Shown: positions 6,446-14,755 of the stretch, in pieces | How the letters are laid out: every line of letters starts with the position of its first letter | Numbering within the stretch: position 1 is the first letter of the stretch | Assembly: GCA_036276115.1 (NCBI GenBank) | Contig: DATBEM010000109.1 | Coordinates: 1-41,341, forward strand | Length of the DNA: 41,341 bases | From: Trebonia sp036276115 | Lineage (GTDB): Bacteria; Actinomycetota; Actinomycetes; Streptosporangiales; Streptosporangiaceae | Direction: 5' to 3' | Program-made: the position numbers and the translations under genes | The notes under the pieces: generated by a model | What the model was told of the DNA's origin: nothing | Seen by the model: the letters and a program-made list of their open reading frames with translations, nothing else | Databases searched by the model: none

Positions 6446-8224
6446 ATGGTCGCCGCACAGTCCCCGGCCAGTGATGTCGAGCCTGAGGTCCGAACGGCCG
6501 CTGGCCGGGTCAGGGGGCGGTGGGCTAGCGGCGGCTCCCGCCCGGACGGGGAACGGGTCGCCGGCGGGGGCGCCCTCGCGGTCTTCAAGGGAATCCCCTA
6601 CGCTCAACCGCCCGTCGGCGACCTGCGCTTCCTGGCGCCCCGCCCGCCGCGGCCGTGGGGCGCCACCCTCGAGGCGGCCCGGTTCGGGCCGCCGGCCCCG
6701 CAGGCCCCGTTTCCCGCGCTGCTGCCCGCGACCCCCGCGGCCGGCCTGCCCGGGCTCCCGCGGGGGTGCGCCGCGCGCGGGGCGCCGGACGGGAACTGGC
6801 TGACGCTCAACGTGTGGACCCCCGACCCGGCGGCCGCCGGGCGGCTGCCCGTCCTGGTCTGGCTGCAGGGCGGCTCGGTCCTGCTGGGCGAGCGCGAGCC
6901 CGGCTACGACGCCAGCCCGCTCGCACGCCTCGGGGTCGTGGTGGTGACCGTCAACTGCCGGCTCGGCGTGGAGGGCTTCGCCCAGGTCGCTGACGCCCCG
7001 GCCAACCGCGGCCTGCTCGACTCGGTCGCGGCGCTGGGCTGGGTGGCGGAGAACATCGCGGGCTTCGGCGGCGACCCGGCGGCGGTCACCGTGTCCGGCG
7101 GGTCCGGCGGGGCCGCCATCGTCGCCGCGCTGCTGGCCATGCCGGCCGCCCGGGGCCTGTTCGGCCGGGCCATCGCCCAGAGCATGCCCGGGCTGTTCCT
7201 CGCCCCCGGGCTGGCCGCCGATATCGCCCAGGCGGTCGCGGCCGAGGCCGGGATCGCGTCGGCGACCCGCGCCGCGCTGGCCGCCGCCTCGCCCATGCGC
7301 CTGGTCAGCGCCGCCGCGGCCGTCCAGGCGCGGATGGCGGCGGCCGGGCCCGGGCCCGGGGACGGCCCGTGGGGCCCGGTGGCGCTCGCCGTGAGCCCGT
7401 TCCCGCCGGTGGTCGACGGCGAGGTGCTGCCGCGTGCCCCGTGGCGGGCGCTGCTGTCCGGAGCCGCCCGCGGCGTTGACCTGCTCGTCGGCCACACCCG
7501 CGACGAGGGCAGGCTGTTCACCCGGCCGGGCGGCCCGGCCGCCGGGCTGGCGCGGGGGCAGGGGGCGGACCCGCTGCCGGCGCTCGTGCCCGGCCCGGGC
7601 GGGCTCGACGCGTACCGCACCGCCTACCCCGGCCTCGATTCCGGGCGGCTCCTGGAGCTCTCGTACTCCGACTGGCACTACCGGATGCCGACCCTGCACC
7701 TCGCCCAGTCGCACGCGGCGGCCGGCGGCCGGACGTACCTGTACGAGCTGGCCTACCCCGCTCCGGCCGCCCCGGACGCCCTCGGCGCGTGCCACGGCCT
7801 GGACATGCCCCTGCTGTGGGACCTGCCGCCGGAGGCCCCCGGCCCGCCGGAGGCCAGCGCCAGGGCCGCCCGCCCCAGGGCAGCCAGGTCATGCGCGGCC
7901 TGCGCGCCGGGACCGTGCCCGGACGGGGGCAACGAGGGCGGGACGGGCGACGGCGATCCCGGGACGGCCGGCCCGGACGCGGGCGGGACGAGCCTGCTGC
8001 TGACCGGCCCGTGCCCGCCGCGCGAGTTCCGCGAGCTCGGCGAACTGATGCGCCGCGAGTGGGTGGCGTTCGCGACCACCGGCGACCCCGGCTGGCCCGC
8101 CTACGGTTCCCAGCGCCGGCTAACCCGCGTGTACGACTGGCCCGCCGCGATCGACCCCTACCCCGAGGAAAAGTCGATGCGCCTGTGGCAGCGCCACCAG
8201 TTCGACGCCCTCGGGGCCGCCTGA
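6446..8224 (+). CDS. Type B carboxylesterase/lipase family protein
   Basis: The 592-residue protein has an alpha/beta-hydrolase fold of the carboxylesterase-B type: FKGIPYAQPPVGDLRF (about 49), NWLTLNVWTPD, LPVLVWLQGGS, VNCRLGVEGF, NRGLLDSVAALGWVAENIAGFGGD, nucleophile elbow VSGGSGGAA with Ser220, GHTRDEGRLF (acidic residue) and ACHGLDMPLLW (His). Two positions are atypical: the usual GESAG is GGSGG, and the usual HGG oxyanion segment is QGGS. A low-complexity Gly/Ala/Pro/Cys insertion of about 60 residues precedes the C-terminal EWVAFATTGDPGWPAY. GGGAGGA precedes ATG 6446. No signal peptide is evident. It hydrolyses esters if active; the substrate cannot be read from sequence. Confidence 0.85.
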   Translation: MVAAQSPASDVEPEVRTAAGRVRGRWASGGSRPDGERVAGGGALAVFKGIPYAQPPVGDLRFLAPRPPRPWGATLEAARFGPPAPQAPFPALLPATPAAGLPGLPRGCAARGAPDGNWLTLNVWTPDPAAAGRLPVLVWLQGGSVLLGEREPGYDASPLARLGVVVVTVNCRLGVEGFAQVADAPANRGLLDSVAALGWVAENIAGFGGDPAAVTVSGGSGGAAIVAALLAMPAARGLFGRAIAQSMPGLFLAPGLAADIAQAVAAEAGIASATRAALAAASPMRLVSAAAAVQARMAAAGPGPGDGPWGPVALAVSPFPPVVDGEVLPRAPWRALLSGAARGVDLLVGHTRDEGRLFTRPGGPAAGLARGQGADPLPALVPGPGGLDAYRTAYPGLDSGRLLELSYSDWHYRMPTLHLAQSHAAAGGRTYLYELAYPAPAAPDALGACHGLDMPLLWDLPPEAPGPPEASARAARPRAARSCAACAPGPCPDGGNEGGTGDGDPGTAGPDAGGTSLLLTGPCPPREFRELGELMRREWVAFATTGDPGWPAYGSQRRLTRVYDWPAAIDPYPEEKSMRLWQRHQFDALGAA

Positions 8225-8269
8225 CTCCCGGGGGGCCAGACTCGCGGGGGCCTGACTCCCGGCGGCACC
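8222..8269 (+). repeat. Three 15-17-bp repeats after the esterase stop
   Basis: TGACTCCCGGGGGGCC (8222), AGACTCGCGGGGGCC (8238) and TGACTCCCGGCGGCACC (8253) follow each other. The first unit includes the esterase stop codon. They fill the 61-bp gap between the convergent esterase and dinG genes. Confidence 0.6.
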
Positions 8270-8285
8270 GGCCGGGCGGCCGCGG

Positions 8286-10340
8286 CTAGCCGGCCGTGCT
8301 AAGGCGGCGCAGGGCGGCCCGGACGACCTCGGGGTCGGTTGTCTGCCAGAACGGGGGCAGCGACGCCCGCAGGTAGTCGCCGTACCGCTTGGTCACCAGG
8401 CGCGGGTCAAGCACGGCGACTACGCCCCGGTCGGACATCGAGCGCAGCAGCCGGCCCGCGCCCTGGGCGAGCAGCAGGGCCGCGTGCGCGGCCGACACCT
8501 CCATGAAGCCATTGCCGCCGCGCGCCTCCGCCGCCCGGGTCCGGGCCGACGAGAGGGGGTCGTCCGGGCGGGGGAACGGGATCCGGTCGATGGCGACCAG
8601 GCGCAGCGACGGGCCGGGCACGTCCACCCCCTGCCACAGTGACAGCGTGCCGAACAGGCACGTCGGCTCGTCCTCGGCGAACTGCTTCACCAGCAGGCCG
8701 GTCGCGTCGTCCCCCTGGCACAGCAGCGGGAACTTCAGCGAGTCGCGCAGCGCCGTCGTGGCCTGCCGGGCCGCCCGCATTGAGGAGAACAGGCCCAGCG
8801 TCCGGCCGCCGGCCGCCTGGATCAGCTCCCACAGCTCCTGCAGGTACTCATCGGCCAGCCGCTCCCGGCCCGGCGGCGGCAGGTGCCGGGCGACGTAGAG
8901 GATGCCGCTCTTGCCGTGGCTGAACGGCGACCCGACGTCGATGCCGTCCCAGTCCTGGCCGTGGCTCTCGGCGTCCAGGCCCCACCGGGTTGCCAGCGGC
9001 TCGAACGACCCGCCCAGGGTGAGCGTCGCCGACGTGAGGATCACGGTCCGGTCCCCGAACAGGTGCTGGGCCAGCTCCTGGGCGACCTCCAGCGGGGCGA
9101 TCCGCAAGGTGGACCCCCCGGTCGGCCCGCTGGCGTCCTCCAGCCGCTCGATCCAGGTGACTTCCTCGCGCTCCTCGATCTCCAGCTCGAACGAGCGCAC
9201 CATCCGCTCGCTGGTCGTCGCGATGTCGTCCAGGGCCACCAGGGCCAGCTGCGCGGCCGCCTGCTGGGCGGCGTCGAGCCCGCCCTCGGCCTCGGCCTTC
9301 TTCCGCACGTCGAGCGCGCACGCGGTGGCGGCGTCCCGCAGCGCCTCGATCGAGGCCGCGAGCACGGGGTCGAGCTTGTCCAGCCGCCCGGCCGGCATCG
9401 GGGCCAGCAGCGGGCCGAGGGCCGCGCCGGCGTCGGACACCCGCGCGACCTCCGACTCGCCGGCCAGCTTGCCGCTGCGGCGTACCGCGATCTCGATGCC
9501 GGTCGCCGACAGCTCGCCGCTGGCGACGGCCGTGACCCGGTCCACCAGCTCGTGCGCCTCGTCCACGATCACGACCCGGTGCTCGGGCAAGATGCCCTCG
9601 CCGAGCGCGTCGATCGCCAGCAGCGCGTGGTTGGTCACGACGATGTCGGCGTTAGCTGCCTGCTTGCGGGCCTTCTCCGAGAAGCACGTGGCGCCGAAGC
9701 CGCACTTGCCCGACCCGATGCACTCCCGGGCGGCGACCGACGCCTGCCGCCAGGCCATGTCCGGCACGCCGGGCACGAGCTCGTCCCGGTCGCCGGTGGT
9801 GGTGCGGTCGGCCCACTCGTGCAGCCGCTTGACATGGGCGCCGAGCGCGCTCCCGCTGGCGCTGGACCGGCTGATGAGGGCGGCGTCGGCGTCGTCGTCG
9901 GGCACCGCGCGCAGCTTGTGCTTGCAGACGTAGTTGCCCCGGCCCTTGAAGATCGCGAAGGTCGGGTCGTGCCCCAGCGGCCCGCTCAGCGCCCGCGCCA
10001 GCCGGGGCAGGTCGCGGTCGACCAGCTGGCGCTGCAGGGCGATCGTCGCGGTCGACACGATGACCGGGCCCCGGCGGTCAGCGGCCAGCCGGAACGCGGG
10101 GACCAGGTACGCGACTGACTTGCCGGTCCCGGTGCCGGCCTGGATGGCGAGGTGGGCGCCGGAGCTCATCGCGCCCCAGACCCGCTGGGCCATGAGCGCC
10201 TGCCCCGGGCGCTCTGCCCCCCCGATGGCCGTGATGGCGGCGGCGAGCAGCTCAGCGATCTCCGGGTCGGCCCCGTTGAGCAGGGCCTCGTCCACGGGAG
10301 CGCTGTCTGCGGGAGCACTGCCCTCTGCACTTTCAGCCAC
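8286..10340 (-). CDS. dinG: DinG-family ATP-dependent DNA helicase (XPD-like, Fe-S)
   Basis: Superfamily 2 helicase of 684 residues. Visible in order: Q-region MAQRVWGAM, Walker A AGTGTGKSVAYLVP, motif Ia VSTATIALQRQLV, four Cys of an XPD-type iron-sulphur cluster (YVCKH, REC, GKC, ATC), NHALLAIDA, DEAH box VIVDEAHEL, ILTSATL, LFGTLSLWQGVDVPG and the motif VI region QGAGRLLRS. Such helicases unwind 5'-to-3' at damaged or structured DNA. The start is placed at GTG 10340 (VAESAEGSAP); upstream codons would run through the divergent carbonic anhydrase gene. The first residues (EGSAPADSAPVDEAL) come from GGGAGC-type short repeats also seen elsewhere in the window. The two divergent starts are only 21 bp apart. 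Confidence 0.9.
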   Translation of the reverse strand: MAESAEGSAPADSAPVDEALLNGADPEIAELLAAAITAIGGAERPGQALMAQRVWGAMSSGAHLAIQAGTGTGKSVAYLVPAFRLAADRRGPVIVSTATIALQRQLVDRDLPRLARALSGPLGHDPTFAIFKGRGNYVCKHKLRAVPDDDADAALISRSSASGSALGAHVKRLHEWADRTTTGDRDELVPGVPDMAWRQASVAARECIGSGKCGFGATCFSEKARKQAANADIVVTNHALLAIDALGEGILPEHRVVIVDEAHELVDRVTAVASGELSATGIEIAVRRSGKLAGESEVARVSDAGAALGPLLAPMPAGRLDKLDPVLAASIEALRDAATACALDVRKKAEAEGGLDAAQQAAAQLALVALDDIATTSERMVRSFELEIEEREEVTWIERLEDASGPTGGSTLRIAPLEVAQELAQHLFGDRTVILTSATLTLGGSFEPLATRWGLDAESHGQDWDGIDVGSPFSHGKSGILYVARHLPPPGRERLADEYLQELWELIQAAGGRTLGLFSSMRAARQATTALRDSLKFPLLCQGDDATGLLVKQFAEDEPTCLFGTLSLWQGVDVPGPSLRLVAIDRIPFPRPDDPLSSARTRAAEARGGNGFMEVSAAHAALLLAQGAGRLLRSMSDRGVVAVLDPRLVTKRYGDYLRASLPPFWQTTDPEVVRAALRRLSTAG

Positions 10341-10361
10341 GAGCAAGGAGGATACTCTTTC

Positions 10362-10883
10362 GTGGTGCCGATCTACGCTCTTGGCGATTACGTGCCCGAT
10401 ATCGATCCAGACGCCTACGTTCACCCCGACGCGGTCGTGATCGGGCGGGTTACGCTCGGGCCGCAGTCATCGGTGTGGCCCGGGGCGGTGCTGCGCGGCG
10501 ACCACGGGACGATCAGCGTCGGGGCGCGGACCTCCGTCCAGGACGGCACGATCGTGCACTGCACCGCCCGCTGGCCCACGGTTATCGGGGCGGACTGCGT
10601 CGTCGGGCACAACGCCCACCTGGAGGGGTGCGTCGTGGAGGACGGCTCCCTGGTCGGCTCGGGGGCGGTGGTGCTGAACCGCGCGGTGATCGGCGCCGGG
10701 TCGGTCGTCGCGGCGGCGGCCCTGGTCGCGGAGGGCTTCATCGTCCCGGCCGCCTCGCTCGTCGCCGGAGTCCCGGGCAAGGTCAAGAAGGCCGGCGTGG
10801 ACTCCAGCTGGGTCGCGGCCTCGGTCCGGACGTACGTGCACACGGCGGCACTGCACCGCGAGCAGTTGCGCCGCCTGGACTAG
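10362..10883 (+). CDS. Gamma-type carbonic anhydrase-like hexapeptide-repeat protein
   Basis: The 173-residue product is a left-handed beta-helix protein of the YrdA/PaaY/gamma-CA family: AYVHPDAVVIGRVTLGPQSSVWPGAVLRGDHGTISVG, SVQDGTIVHC, VGHNAHLEGC, GSLVGSGAVVLNRAVIG, and VAGVPGKVKK. The signature RGD, QDG and the first two metal His (VHC, VGH) are present. The third His, LHGC in textbook members, is LEGC here, with a His two residues earlier (AHLEGC). AAGGAGG at 10344-10350 serves GTG 10362 or 10365. Catalysis of CO2 hydration is therefore unproven; many relatives are acyltransferase-like or of unknown activity. Divergent from dinG. Confidence 0.85.
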   Translation: MVPIYALGDYVPDIDPDAYVHPDAVVIGRVTLGPQSSVWPGAVLRGDHGTISVGARTSVQDGTIVHCTARWPTVIGADCVVGHNAHLEGCVVEDGSLVGSGAVVLNRAVIGAGSVVAAAALVAEGFIVPAASLVAGVPGKVKKAGVDSSWVAASVRTYVHTAALHREQLRRLD

Positions 10884-10962
10884 CTTGACTTCAGGGCTTG
10901 GGCTTGCCTCAATGGCGAGGCGGACCGGGGCCCGCGCCCGCGCCGGGGGCCCGCGCCGGGAT

Positions 10963-10980
10963 CGCAATCGATTGATTGCG
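10963..10980. promoter_or_regulatory. Palindrome CGCAATC-GATT-GATTGCG
   Basis: Perfect 7-bp arms (10963-10969 and 10974-10980) around a 4-bp centre, AT-rich against the GC-rich surroundings, 66 bp before the FCD-protein start. It could be an operator of a dimeric regulator; the binding protein is unknown. Confidence 0.5.
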
Positions 10981-11045
10981 CCCGCGCCCGCCGACATTGC
11001 CGGGTACCGGTAGACCGTTCGCCGTCGCCCAGTCACAATATCCAC

Positions 11046-11591
11046 ATGCCAACTGCCCCGGACCCCGAGCTGACCCGCGCCGAGCTCGTCGAGGCGTACG
11101 AGATCTGGCAGTTGCTCGGCCCCCTGGCCACGGCCCGGGCGGTGAGCCTCGCGAGCCGTGAGCAGCTCCTGGAGGCCACCCGGCTGGTGTCCATGATGCG
11201 GACGGAGGACTGCGCGGTGCTGTGGGCGCAGTACAACCTCCGCTTCCACCGGCTGCTGGAGGACGCCGGCAGCGGCCCCCGGGTGACCACGATCCTCGGC
11301 GAGCTCCACGACCTCACCGAGCGCCACGTCTACCAGGCGATCGCCACCCAGGCAGGCCTAGCCCACGTCGCCAACGACGAGCACGAGGAGATCTTGCGCG
11401 CCGTCTTGGCGGGGGACGCGGAAGCCGCCGCCGACGCCACCTTCCGGCACATCAGCGCCCGCCTCGACGGCCTGCTCACGCTGCGCGCGGTGACCGCGGC
11501 CCAGTGCCCCCCGGCCGGCAACGTGCCGCTCACGACCGAGGGGACCGCCGAGCGCGCTCTCGCGCACCCGCCGGTCCCCTCGCGGGCCTGA
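11046..11591 (+). CDS. FCD-domain protein lacking the GntR helix-turn-helix
   Basis: The 181-residue product looks like the ligand-binding FCD domain of FadR-type GntR regulators: ELVEAYEIWQLLGPLATARAV, NLRFHRLLEDAGSG, HVYQAIATQ, NDEHEEILRAVLAGDAEAA, TFRHISARLDGLL. The Asn/Asp-x-x-x-His and later His residues that hold the metal in FCD domains are present. The roughly 70-residue N-terminal winged helix that normally precedes it is absent, and the upstream 160 bp do not encode one in any frame I can read. It may act as a stand-alone ligand sensor, pair with another DNA-binding protein, or be a decayed regulator. It converges on the winged-helix gene with a 10-bp gap. Confidence 0.75.
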   Translation: MPTAPDPELTRAELVEAYEIWQLLGPLATARAVSLASREQLLEATRLVSMMRTEDCAVLWAQYNLRFHRLLEDAGSGPRVTTILGELHDLTERHVYQAIATQAGLAHVANDEHEEILRAVLAGDAEAAADATFRHISARLDGLLTLRAVTAAQCPPAGNVPLTTEGTAERALAHPPVPSRA

Positions 11592-11601
11592 CGCGGCGGC
11601 G

Positions 11602-12465
11602 CTAGCTCGCCGTCGCGTCCTGCTGGATCCCGTCGTGCAACATGGCGTCGCGGGCGGGAGCGATCAGCCGTTCGAGCAGGACGATCTCAGCGTCGCTGAG
11701 CTCCTCGCCGACCGGGCCGCTCGGCCCGGGGGCGGGCTCGCCGGCAGCCGGGACGAGCGGCCCGTCCAGGCTGCGGCTCGCCTCGTCCAGCGTGCGCCGG
11801 ACCTGGCTGAGCTGCTCGCGAAGCTCGCGGTTCTCGGCGCTGAGCGTGCTCGCGCGGCTGCGGGCGGCCGCCAGCTCCCGCTCCAGGTCGGCGACGACGC
11901 CGTCCTGGCCGTCCGGGGGCGTCGCCAGCCGGCGGATCACCTGGACGAGCAGCCGCCGGGCGAGCTCGTCGTAGTCGAACCGGCCCGCATTCGGTCCGGG
12001 CCCGCCAATCATGGCGGGCACCGCGTCCGACACGCCCCCCAAGATCCCGGCGACCACGCCCCCGGGCGCGCCCAGGGAAGCGGTGGCCAGCGGGCTGGCG
12101 GCCGTCAGGCTGGCGTCCGCGAGGCCGCCTACCATCGGGCCGGGGATGCGGCCCCGGCCCGGCTGCACGCCGGGCGCGAGGATGATCCGGTACGTCCGCT
12201 TGCCCCGGACCTCGCGCGCGATCAGCCCGTCTCGCTCCATGCCCGACAGGAGCTGCGCGAACGCGACGCTCGAACCGGGGTAGCCGACGGCCTCGGCCAG
12301 CTTGGTGCTCGCCATGCCGCCGGGATCGGAGATGTCGGTGACCGAGCTGAGATAGGTAATGATCCGGTCGCGCGTGCCTACGGCCCGTCGCCGGATCCCG
12401 CTCTTCGTATCACTGGTTCTGGTGCCTGTCCGGGCAGGCCTAGCCCCACTCTTTACGTCCCCCAC
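11602..12465 (-). CDS. Winged-helix plus coiled-coil protein of unknown function
   Basis: The 287-residue protein starts with a basic tail, then a winged-helix-like region (about residues 28-95: AVGTRDRIITYLSSVTDI, SSVAFAQLLSGMERDGLIAREVRGKRTYRIIL), a Gly/Ala/Pro-rich linker (95-165), a helical YDELARRLLVQVIRRL, a predicted coiled coil (about 185-230: LERELAAARSRASTLSAENRELREQLSQVRRTLDEA) and ELSDAEIVLLERLI near the end. It could be a DNA-binding protein that dimerises through the coil. I do not recognise a named family. GTG 12465 has GGGAG about 7 nt upstream. It converges with the FCD gene, which lacks a DNA-binding domain; a partnership is only a guess. Confidence 0.7.
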   Translation of the reverse strand: MGDVKSGARPARTGTRTSDTKSGIRRRAVGTRDRIITYLSSVTDISDPGGMASTKLAEAVGYPGSSVAFAQLLSGMERDGLIAREVRGKRTYRIILAPGVQPGRGRIPGPMVGGLADASLTAASPLATASLGAPGGVVAGILGGVSDAVPAMIGGPGPNAGRFDYDELARRLLVQVIRRLATPPDGQDGVVADLERELAAARSRASTLSAENRELREQLSQVRRTLDEASRSLDGPLVPAAGEPAPGPSGPVGEELSDAEIVLLERLIAPARDAMLHDGIQQDATAS

Positions 12466-12791
12466 CTAGCACTCCCTCAGGATTACAATCACGCGCGACG
12501 ATGCGCCGATGACCTCATGATAGTACTGCGCACCCCATCTGACCCGGGGCTAGTAATGCAGCTCTCATTTGGTGAGAAATAGCGGCCGGACCGTCGTTGT
12601 CAAGGCGCGGGACCGTCACCGCGTTATCACTTTGTGCACGTTAATGATTGAGTCTGTGGGGCGGCTCGAAGCTTGCTCAACGTGCCGTCCAGCCGCGCTG
12701 GGAGAGCCGGGCGGCCGGTCGCGCCTTAGCCGCCGCCCCAGCCGGCGCGGTTACGATAAAAACCATGCGCGGGACAGGCGGGTAGGGCAGC
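12466..12791. other. Intergenic region between divergent wHTH and DMT genes
   Basis: 326 bp without a convincing gene. It is more AT-rich than its surroundings and must hold both divergent promoters. TTACGATAAAAACC (12751-12764) contains a possible -10 (TACGAT, 12752-12757) for the DMT gene; no good -35 was found. Confidence 0.5.
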
Positions 12792-13880
12792 GTGGACCTA
12801 GACATCGGCCTCGACTACGGGTTGACCCTGCTCGCCGCCCTCTTGATCGGCGTCGGGTTCGTCTTCCAGCAGGACGCGGCCGAGCGCGAGCCAGCCTCGC
12901 GCTTCCTCAGCCTCGGGCTGATGACGGACCTGCTGCGCACCCCGCGCTGGCTGGCCGGGATCGGCGCCATGGTTGGCGGCCAGGTGCTCGCCGCCTGGTC
13001 GATCGGGCACCTGACGCTCTCGGTCGTAGAGCCGTTGCTGACGACCAACCTGATCTGGGCGCTCATCCTGGCGGTGCCGCTGTCGCGGCGCGCCCAGGCC
13101 CGCCGGGCGCGGGCGGAGCAGGCCCGCGCCCGGCCCCTGTCCAGCCAGCCGCCGCTGGGGGCGCTGGCCGCCGCGTGCCGGGACGGCGCGGCCGTGCCCC
13201 GGCCCAAGCCCGGCGTCCGGGCGTGGGAGGTCGCGGGCGCGGCGGTGCTCTGCATCGGGGTGGGGCTGCTGTCGGCCCAGCGGTCGACCAAGCCGATCGG
13301 CCTGTCCTTCGGCTCGGTCACGCACTGGCCCGCCGCGGCCGTGATCGGCGCCGTCGCCGTCGTGTGCGTCCAGGCCGGGCGCCGCCGCCAGGGCCGCGCC
13401 CGGGCGCTGCTCGCGGGCATCGCCGCAGGCCTCGTCTACGGCATCCAGGACGCGCTGACGCGCCAGACGCTGGAGGTCCTGCAGTCCGGCGGCATCAGCG
13501 GGCTGCTCACCACCTGGGCGCCGTACGCGCTGGTGGCGGCCGGGGCGGTCGGCATCTGGCTCATGCAGAACGCGTTCAGCTCCGGGCCGCTCCAGATGTC
13601 CCTGCCCGCCATCTCGGCCGGCGAGCCGCTCGTCGGCATCCTGCTGGGCATCATCGTCTTCGGTGACCGGATCCAGGTGGCCCCGCTCCCGCTCGGCCTC
13701 AAGGCCGGCGGCATCGCCGCCCTCGTGGCCGGGGTGATCCTCGTCGCCCGCGCGCCCGCGCTCTCCCAGCTGCGGAACTCACCGAGCGGCGGCCTTAACC
13801 TCGCCAGCATCACCCGGGGCGCTAAGGGCGCCAAGGGCGCGCCTGCCAAGGACATCCACCTGACCGAGGGCACCGGCTAG
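12792..13880 (+). CDS. DMT/EamA-type multi-pass membrane transporter
   Basis: The 362-residue product has about nine or ten hydrophobic segments, for example GLTLLAALLIGVGFVFQQ, WLAGIGAMVGGQVLAAWSI, LTLSVVEPLLTTNLIWALILAVPL, VAGAAVLCIGVGLLSA, WPAAAVIGAVAVVCVQ, YALVAAGAVGIWLMQNAF, SAGEPLVGILLGIIVFGDRI and GGIAALVAGVILVARAP. The pattern, with VVEPLLTTNLIWALILAV in the first half and SAGEPLVGILLGIIVFGDRI in the second, is that of a DMT-superfamily exporter with an internal repeat. A charged loop (about 100-145) separates the halves. The substrate is unknown. GTG 12792 is preceded by GGGTAGGG. It ends 36 bp from the convergent VKOR gene, with a hairpin between. Confidence 0.75.
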   Translation: MDLDIGLDYGLTLLAALLIGVGFVFQQDAAEREPASRFLSLGLMTDLLRTPRWLAGIGAMVGGQVLAAWSIGHLTLSVVEPLLTTNLIWALILAVPLSRRAQARRARAEQARARPLSSQPPLGALAAACRDGAAVPRPKPGVRAWEVAGAAVLCIGVGLLSAQRSTKPIGLSFGSVTHWPAAAVIGAVAVVCVQAGRRRQGRARALLAGIAAGLVYGIQDALTRQTLEVLQSGGISGLLTTWAPYALVAAGAVGIWLMQNAFSSGPLQMSLPAISAGEPLVGILLGIIVFGDRIQVAPLPLGLKAGGIAALVAGVILVARAPALSQLRNSPSGGLNLASITRGAKGAKGAPAKDIHLTEGTG

Positions 13881-13884
13881 CAGG

Positions 13885-13905
13885 CCCGGCGGCGCTCCCG
13901 CCGGG
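13885..13905. terminator. Bidirectional hairpin between convergent DMT and VKOR genes
   Basis: CCCGGCGG (13885-13892) pairs with CCGCCGGG (13898-13905) around a 5-nt loop, in the 36-bp gap between converging stop codons. There is no T-tract, as is common in actinobacteria. Confidence 0.5.
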
Positions 13906-13916
13906 AGGCGACGCCG

Positions 13917-14594
13917 CTAGCGGCGTGCCCGGCGTTCCCCGAGGCCCCAGAGGGCGGCGGCGAAGACCGTCATGCAGAAGAGGATGAACGTCACGATGTG
14001 GACGCCGGTGCAGTACTCGCAAACGTCGCCGATCTGGTAGACCTCGGCGTAGATCAGGTACATCACGAAGCCCATGCCGATGATGAGCGACCCGAGCCGG
14101 ATCCAGCCGAAGCCGCGCTGGCTGAGGCGCCCGATGCCCGTGAACCGCCAGGCCCACGGGCTGAGGGCCGGGACGGCGAACACGTAGAAGGCGAGGCCGA
14201 GGACCGCGACCGGGAGCACCCCGAACACCATCGACTGCGCGCTGGTGATGACCGCCGTGCAGTTGAAGGTGCCGTTCCCGGCCGGGCAGCCGGCCAGGTG
14301 CGAGCCGGTGTAGTGCGCGTAGGTCTCGTAGGCCGAGATCCCGAGGCCGATGATCGCGAGCACGAACGTGGTCCACTGGAACCACCGCGGCGGACCGGAG
14401 GGATACTCGGTCTCCACCGGCTCCTCGGCGAACGGGACGACCGCGGCGGTGGCCGTGGCGGCCGGGCGGACCGTCCGGCCCGCGGCCGGGCTGGGCGTGG
14501 CGCGCACGCCCGGCGCGGTCACCGCCGCCTTCTTAGCCTGTGCCCGTGCCCGCTGCTGGGCCCGGGCGCGGGCCTTGGACTTTGAGTTCGCCAT
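13917..14594 (-). CDS. Vitamin K epoxide reductase (VKOR) family membrane protein
   Basis: The 225-residue protein has a basic N-tail (KSKARARAQQRARAQAKK), then four or five membrane segments starting at about residue 72. VKOR features: loop cysteines C103 and C112 (LAGCPAGNGTFNC), Ser in AVITSAQS, and the quinone-side CxxC at 192-195 (DVCEYCTGVH). VKOR passes electrons from a thioredoxin-like partner to menaquinone, so it drives disulphide formation outside the membrane, as in mycobacteria. I start at ATG 14594 (MANSKSK), preceded by GGAG; a longer open frame to 14672 looks non-native. The upstream gene on the same strand, 161 bp away, encodes a likely thioredoxin-like partner. Confidence 0.88.
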   Translation of the reverse strand: MANSKSKARARAQQRARAQAKKAAVTAPGVRATPSPAAGRTVRPAATATAAVVPFAEEPVETEYPSGPPRWFQWTTFVLAIIGLGISAYETYAHYTGSHLAGCPAGNGTFNCTAVITSAQSMVFGVLPVAVLGLAFYVFAVPALSPWAWRFTGIGRLSQRGFGWIRLGSLIIGMGFVMYLIYAEVYQIGDVCEYCTGVHIVTFILFCMTVFAAALWGLGERRARR

Positions 14595-14755
14595 CAGGCT
14601 CAGACTCCAGTGCTTCAACCGCGGGTGCGGGGGCCGGCTGGTCACGTCCATTTTACTGAGGGCAAGCGCCACCGCCAGCCGGCGCAGGAGGCTCGCGGGA
14701 AACCCTCAGCGGGCGCAGAGGCGCCCCTCCCTGGCCGGCGGCGGCGGGCAGTGCC

